DNA of 64,000 bases from Pseudomonas alcaliphila JAB1 (GTDB lineage Bacteria; Pseudomonadota; Gammaproteobacteria; Pseudomonadales; Pseudomonadaceae), in the NCBI RefSeq assembly GCF_001941865.1, contig NZ_CP016162.1, positions 3,285,501 through 3,349,500 on the forward strand, written 5' to 3'. Shown here one piece after another: positions 62,698-64,000 of this stretch. Position 1 is the stretch's first letter, and every line of letters starts with the position of its first letter. The position numbers and the translations under genes are program-made. The notes beneath the pieces are model-generated. The model did no database searches, was not told the DNA's origin, and saw only the letters and a program-made list of their open reading frames with translations.

Positions 62698-63339
62698 ATG
62701 CCTGCCCTCATTTCCCGCGCCCTGATCATCCTGCTGACGATCGCCAGCGCCGCCGCCCAAGCCCAGGACGGCAACGCCGACCTTTACGACCCGGTGGCTC
62801 CGGCCAACTCGGCTTTCGTGCGAGTCCTCAACCTCAGCGAACGCAACATCGAGGTCACCCTCAGCGGCAAGAACAAGCCCCAGGTCGTCACCGGCGGGCA
62901 GTTCGGTGGCTATCGCTTCGTCGCACCGGGCAAGCAGCGCATCGCCGTGGCCAACCAGGCGATCGAGCATGAGCTGAAGGCCAACACCGCCAGCACGGTG
63001 ATCTACCGCGACGGCCAGCTGCTGCTGATCGCTGACCAGTTCGTCAACGAACCACGCAAGGCGCAGATCGCCTTCTACAACCTCACCGACACCCCGGCGG
63101 CATTGAAGACCGTCGATGGGCAGCACGTGGTGGTCGACACCATCAAGCGCGACGAGACCGGCAGCCGCATGGTCAACGAGCTGAAGATTGCCTTCGCCGC
63201 CTATGCCGACAGCGAACAACTGATCGGCTTCGACGAGCTTTTCCTGAAAAAGGGCCGCTCCTACAGCTATGCCCTGCTGCCCGCAGCCAACGGCTACCGC
63301 GCGATAACCCTGGCCAACAGCATCGACCCCAGCGAATGA
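62698..63339 (+). CDS. algF: Alginate O-acetylation accessory protein AlgF
   Basis: The 213-residue periplasmic protein has a signal peptide (MPALISRALIILLTIASAAAQA) then the family sequence DLYDPVAPANSAFVRVLNLSERNIEVTLSGK and a second beta-rich half (QIAFYNLTDTPAALKTVDG). It acts with AlgI and AlgJ in acetylation. The length matches AlgF. It follows algJ by 15 nt. Confidence 0.94.
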   Translation: MPALISRALIILLTIASAAAQAQDGNADLYDPVAPANSAFVRVLNLSERNIEVTLSGKNKPQVVTGGQFGGYRFVAPGKQRIAVANQAIEHELKANTASTVIYRDGQLLLIADQFVNEPRKAQIAFYNLTDTPAALKTVDGQHVVVDTIKRDETGSRMVNELKIAFAAYADSEQLIGFDELFLKKGRSYSYALLPAANGYRAITLANSIDPSE

Positions 63340-63373
63340 ACCCTGAAAGGCCGGCCAAACAAGTGAGCGGACG

Positions 63374-64000
63374 ATGATCCCAACGAGCATGAAGCACTAT
63401 TTTCTACTGGCCATCGGCAGCCTGATCGCAGCGGGCGTACAGAACGCCTCCGCTGCAGCGCAGGGCGAAAAGACCGATGAATGCACGGATTTGCAATGCC
63501 TGATCTGCCCGCAACTCAGTGCGCCCGAGGAATATGCCGAAGGCAACATGAAGTCACTCAAGCAGATCGTTCCGGGGAGCGATCGCTGGCTGTTCCGTTC
63601 GAAAGTCGACCTGACCAACGAGTTCGGCATTCCGCCGGCCATGCAGCCTGAATTCGCCCGCCTGATGCGTGCGTTCGCCAGCCATGGCACGCAGGTGGCA
63701 GTGACCGTGCAGCCGACTCGCGGCCTGATGCATCGCGCCCAGCTGCTGCCGGGGCAGATGCATGGCTTCGACTACGCGCGCGCCAGCACCAACCTGCGCA
63801 AGTTCATGCAGCAGATGCGTGACGGCGGCGCCATCGTTCCGGACATCATGACCCTGGTGGAGCAACCGCCGAAGGATTTCTTCTTTCGCCGCGATCACCA
63901 CTGGACCCCGGTAGGTGCAGAGGCTACCGCTCGGGTCACCGCCGACGCCATTCGCCAGCACCCGGTCTACGCGCAATTGCCGCGCAAGGGCTACACCACC
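63374..64000 (+). CDS. algX: Alginate O-acetyltransferase AlgX, partial
   Basis: The first 209 codons are present; the rest is outside the window. It starts with a signal peptide and continues into the SGNH-like domain with VTVQPTRGLMH and the catalytic RRDHHWTP (Asp174 and His176, same numbering as P. aeruginosa AlgX). AlgX transfers acetyl to the polymer and has a C-terminal carbohydrate-binding module, not visible here. The start may instead be the ATG at 63389. AlgJ is a related paralogue; the DHHW rather than DTHW and the Cys-rich N-terminus (CTDLQCLICPQL) favour AlgX. It comes after algF, whereas in P. aeruginosa it precedes algI. Confidence 0.88.
   Translation, partial: MIPTSMKHYFLLAIGSLIAAGVQNASAAAQGEKTDECTDLQCLICPQLSAPEEYAEGNMKSLKQIVPGSDRWLFRSKVDLTNEFGIPPAMQPEFARLMRAFASHGTQVAVTVQPTRGLMHRAQLLPGQMHGFDYARASTNLRKFMQQMRDGGAIVPDIMTLVEQPPKDFFFRRDHHWTPVGAEATARVTADAIRQHPVYAQLPRKGYTT

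Overview
The window looks like a chromosomal segment of a high-GC Pseudomonas, most like the P. mendocina / P. oleovorans side of the genus. Reasons: the flagellar gene order is pseudomonad (flgBCDE and flgFGHIJKL with cheR-cheV-flgA-flgMN beside them), RpoN and FliA promoters sit where Pseudomonas has them, Pseudomonas-type REP elements occur, and there is an alginate operon. The species is an inference. I see no prophage, transposase, integrase or CRISPR array.

Region 1 (1-15.5 kb): flagellum and chemotaxis. On the minus strand flgBCDE and flgFGHIJKL (flgL cut by the window edge) each follow a clear sigma-54 promoter, and both share an unusual repeat further upstream. cheV-cheR, flgA (own sigma-54-like promoter), flgM-flgN (near-consensus FliA promoter) and a YcgR/FlgZ-type c-di-GMP brake gene complete the block. 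Region 2 (15.5-19.8 kb): an MFS permease, a gamma-glutamylpolyamine-synthetase-like glutamine synthetase homologue and the serine/threonine symporter sstT.

Region 3 (19.8-32.3 kb): a siderophore island bounded by Fur-like sites. One arm carries a ferric-siderophore reductase, a fused FhuB-type permease and an FhuD-type binding protein, with no ATPase gene. The opposing arm is an alcA-MFS-alcB-alcC-alcE-receptor operon. An N-hydroxylase, an acyltransferase, an NIS synthetase and a Rieske oxygenase match the Bordetella alcaligin set, so a putrebactin/alcaligin-type macrocyclic dihydroxamate is predicted.

Region 4 (32.5-45.6 kb): tRNA-Arg(CCT), then what looks like an amino-acid/2-oxoacid module (NSS transporter, Leu/Phe-type dehydrogenase, fused indolepyruvate ferredoxin oxidoreductase, Lrp regulator, EamA transporter), small hypothetical and hydrolase genes, and divergent metE/metR with a perfect MetR box. 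Region 5 (45.6-51 kb): REP pair, then a TetR-adaptor-RND pump operon without an outer-membrane factor.

Region 6 (51-64 kb): a long AT-rich leader with two striking GGCGCC-centred palindromes, then a rearranged alginate operon: algD-algA-alg8-alg44-algK-algE-algI-algJ-algF-algX(partial). Compared with the P. aeruginosa order, algA sits second, flanked on both sides by inverted repeats; algG and algL are absent from the usual place; algI-J-F precede algX; and AlgK lacks its lipobox cysteine. Together these genes make GDP-mannuronate, polymerise it under c-di-GMP control, acetylate it and export it.
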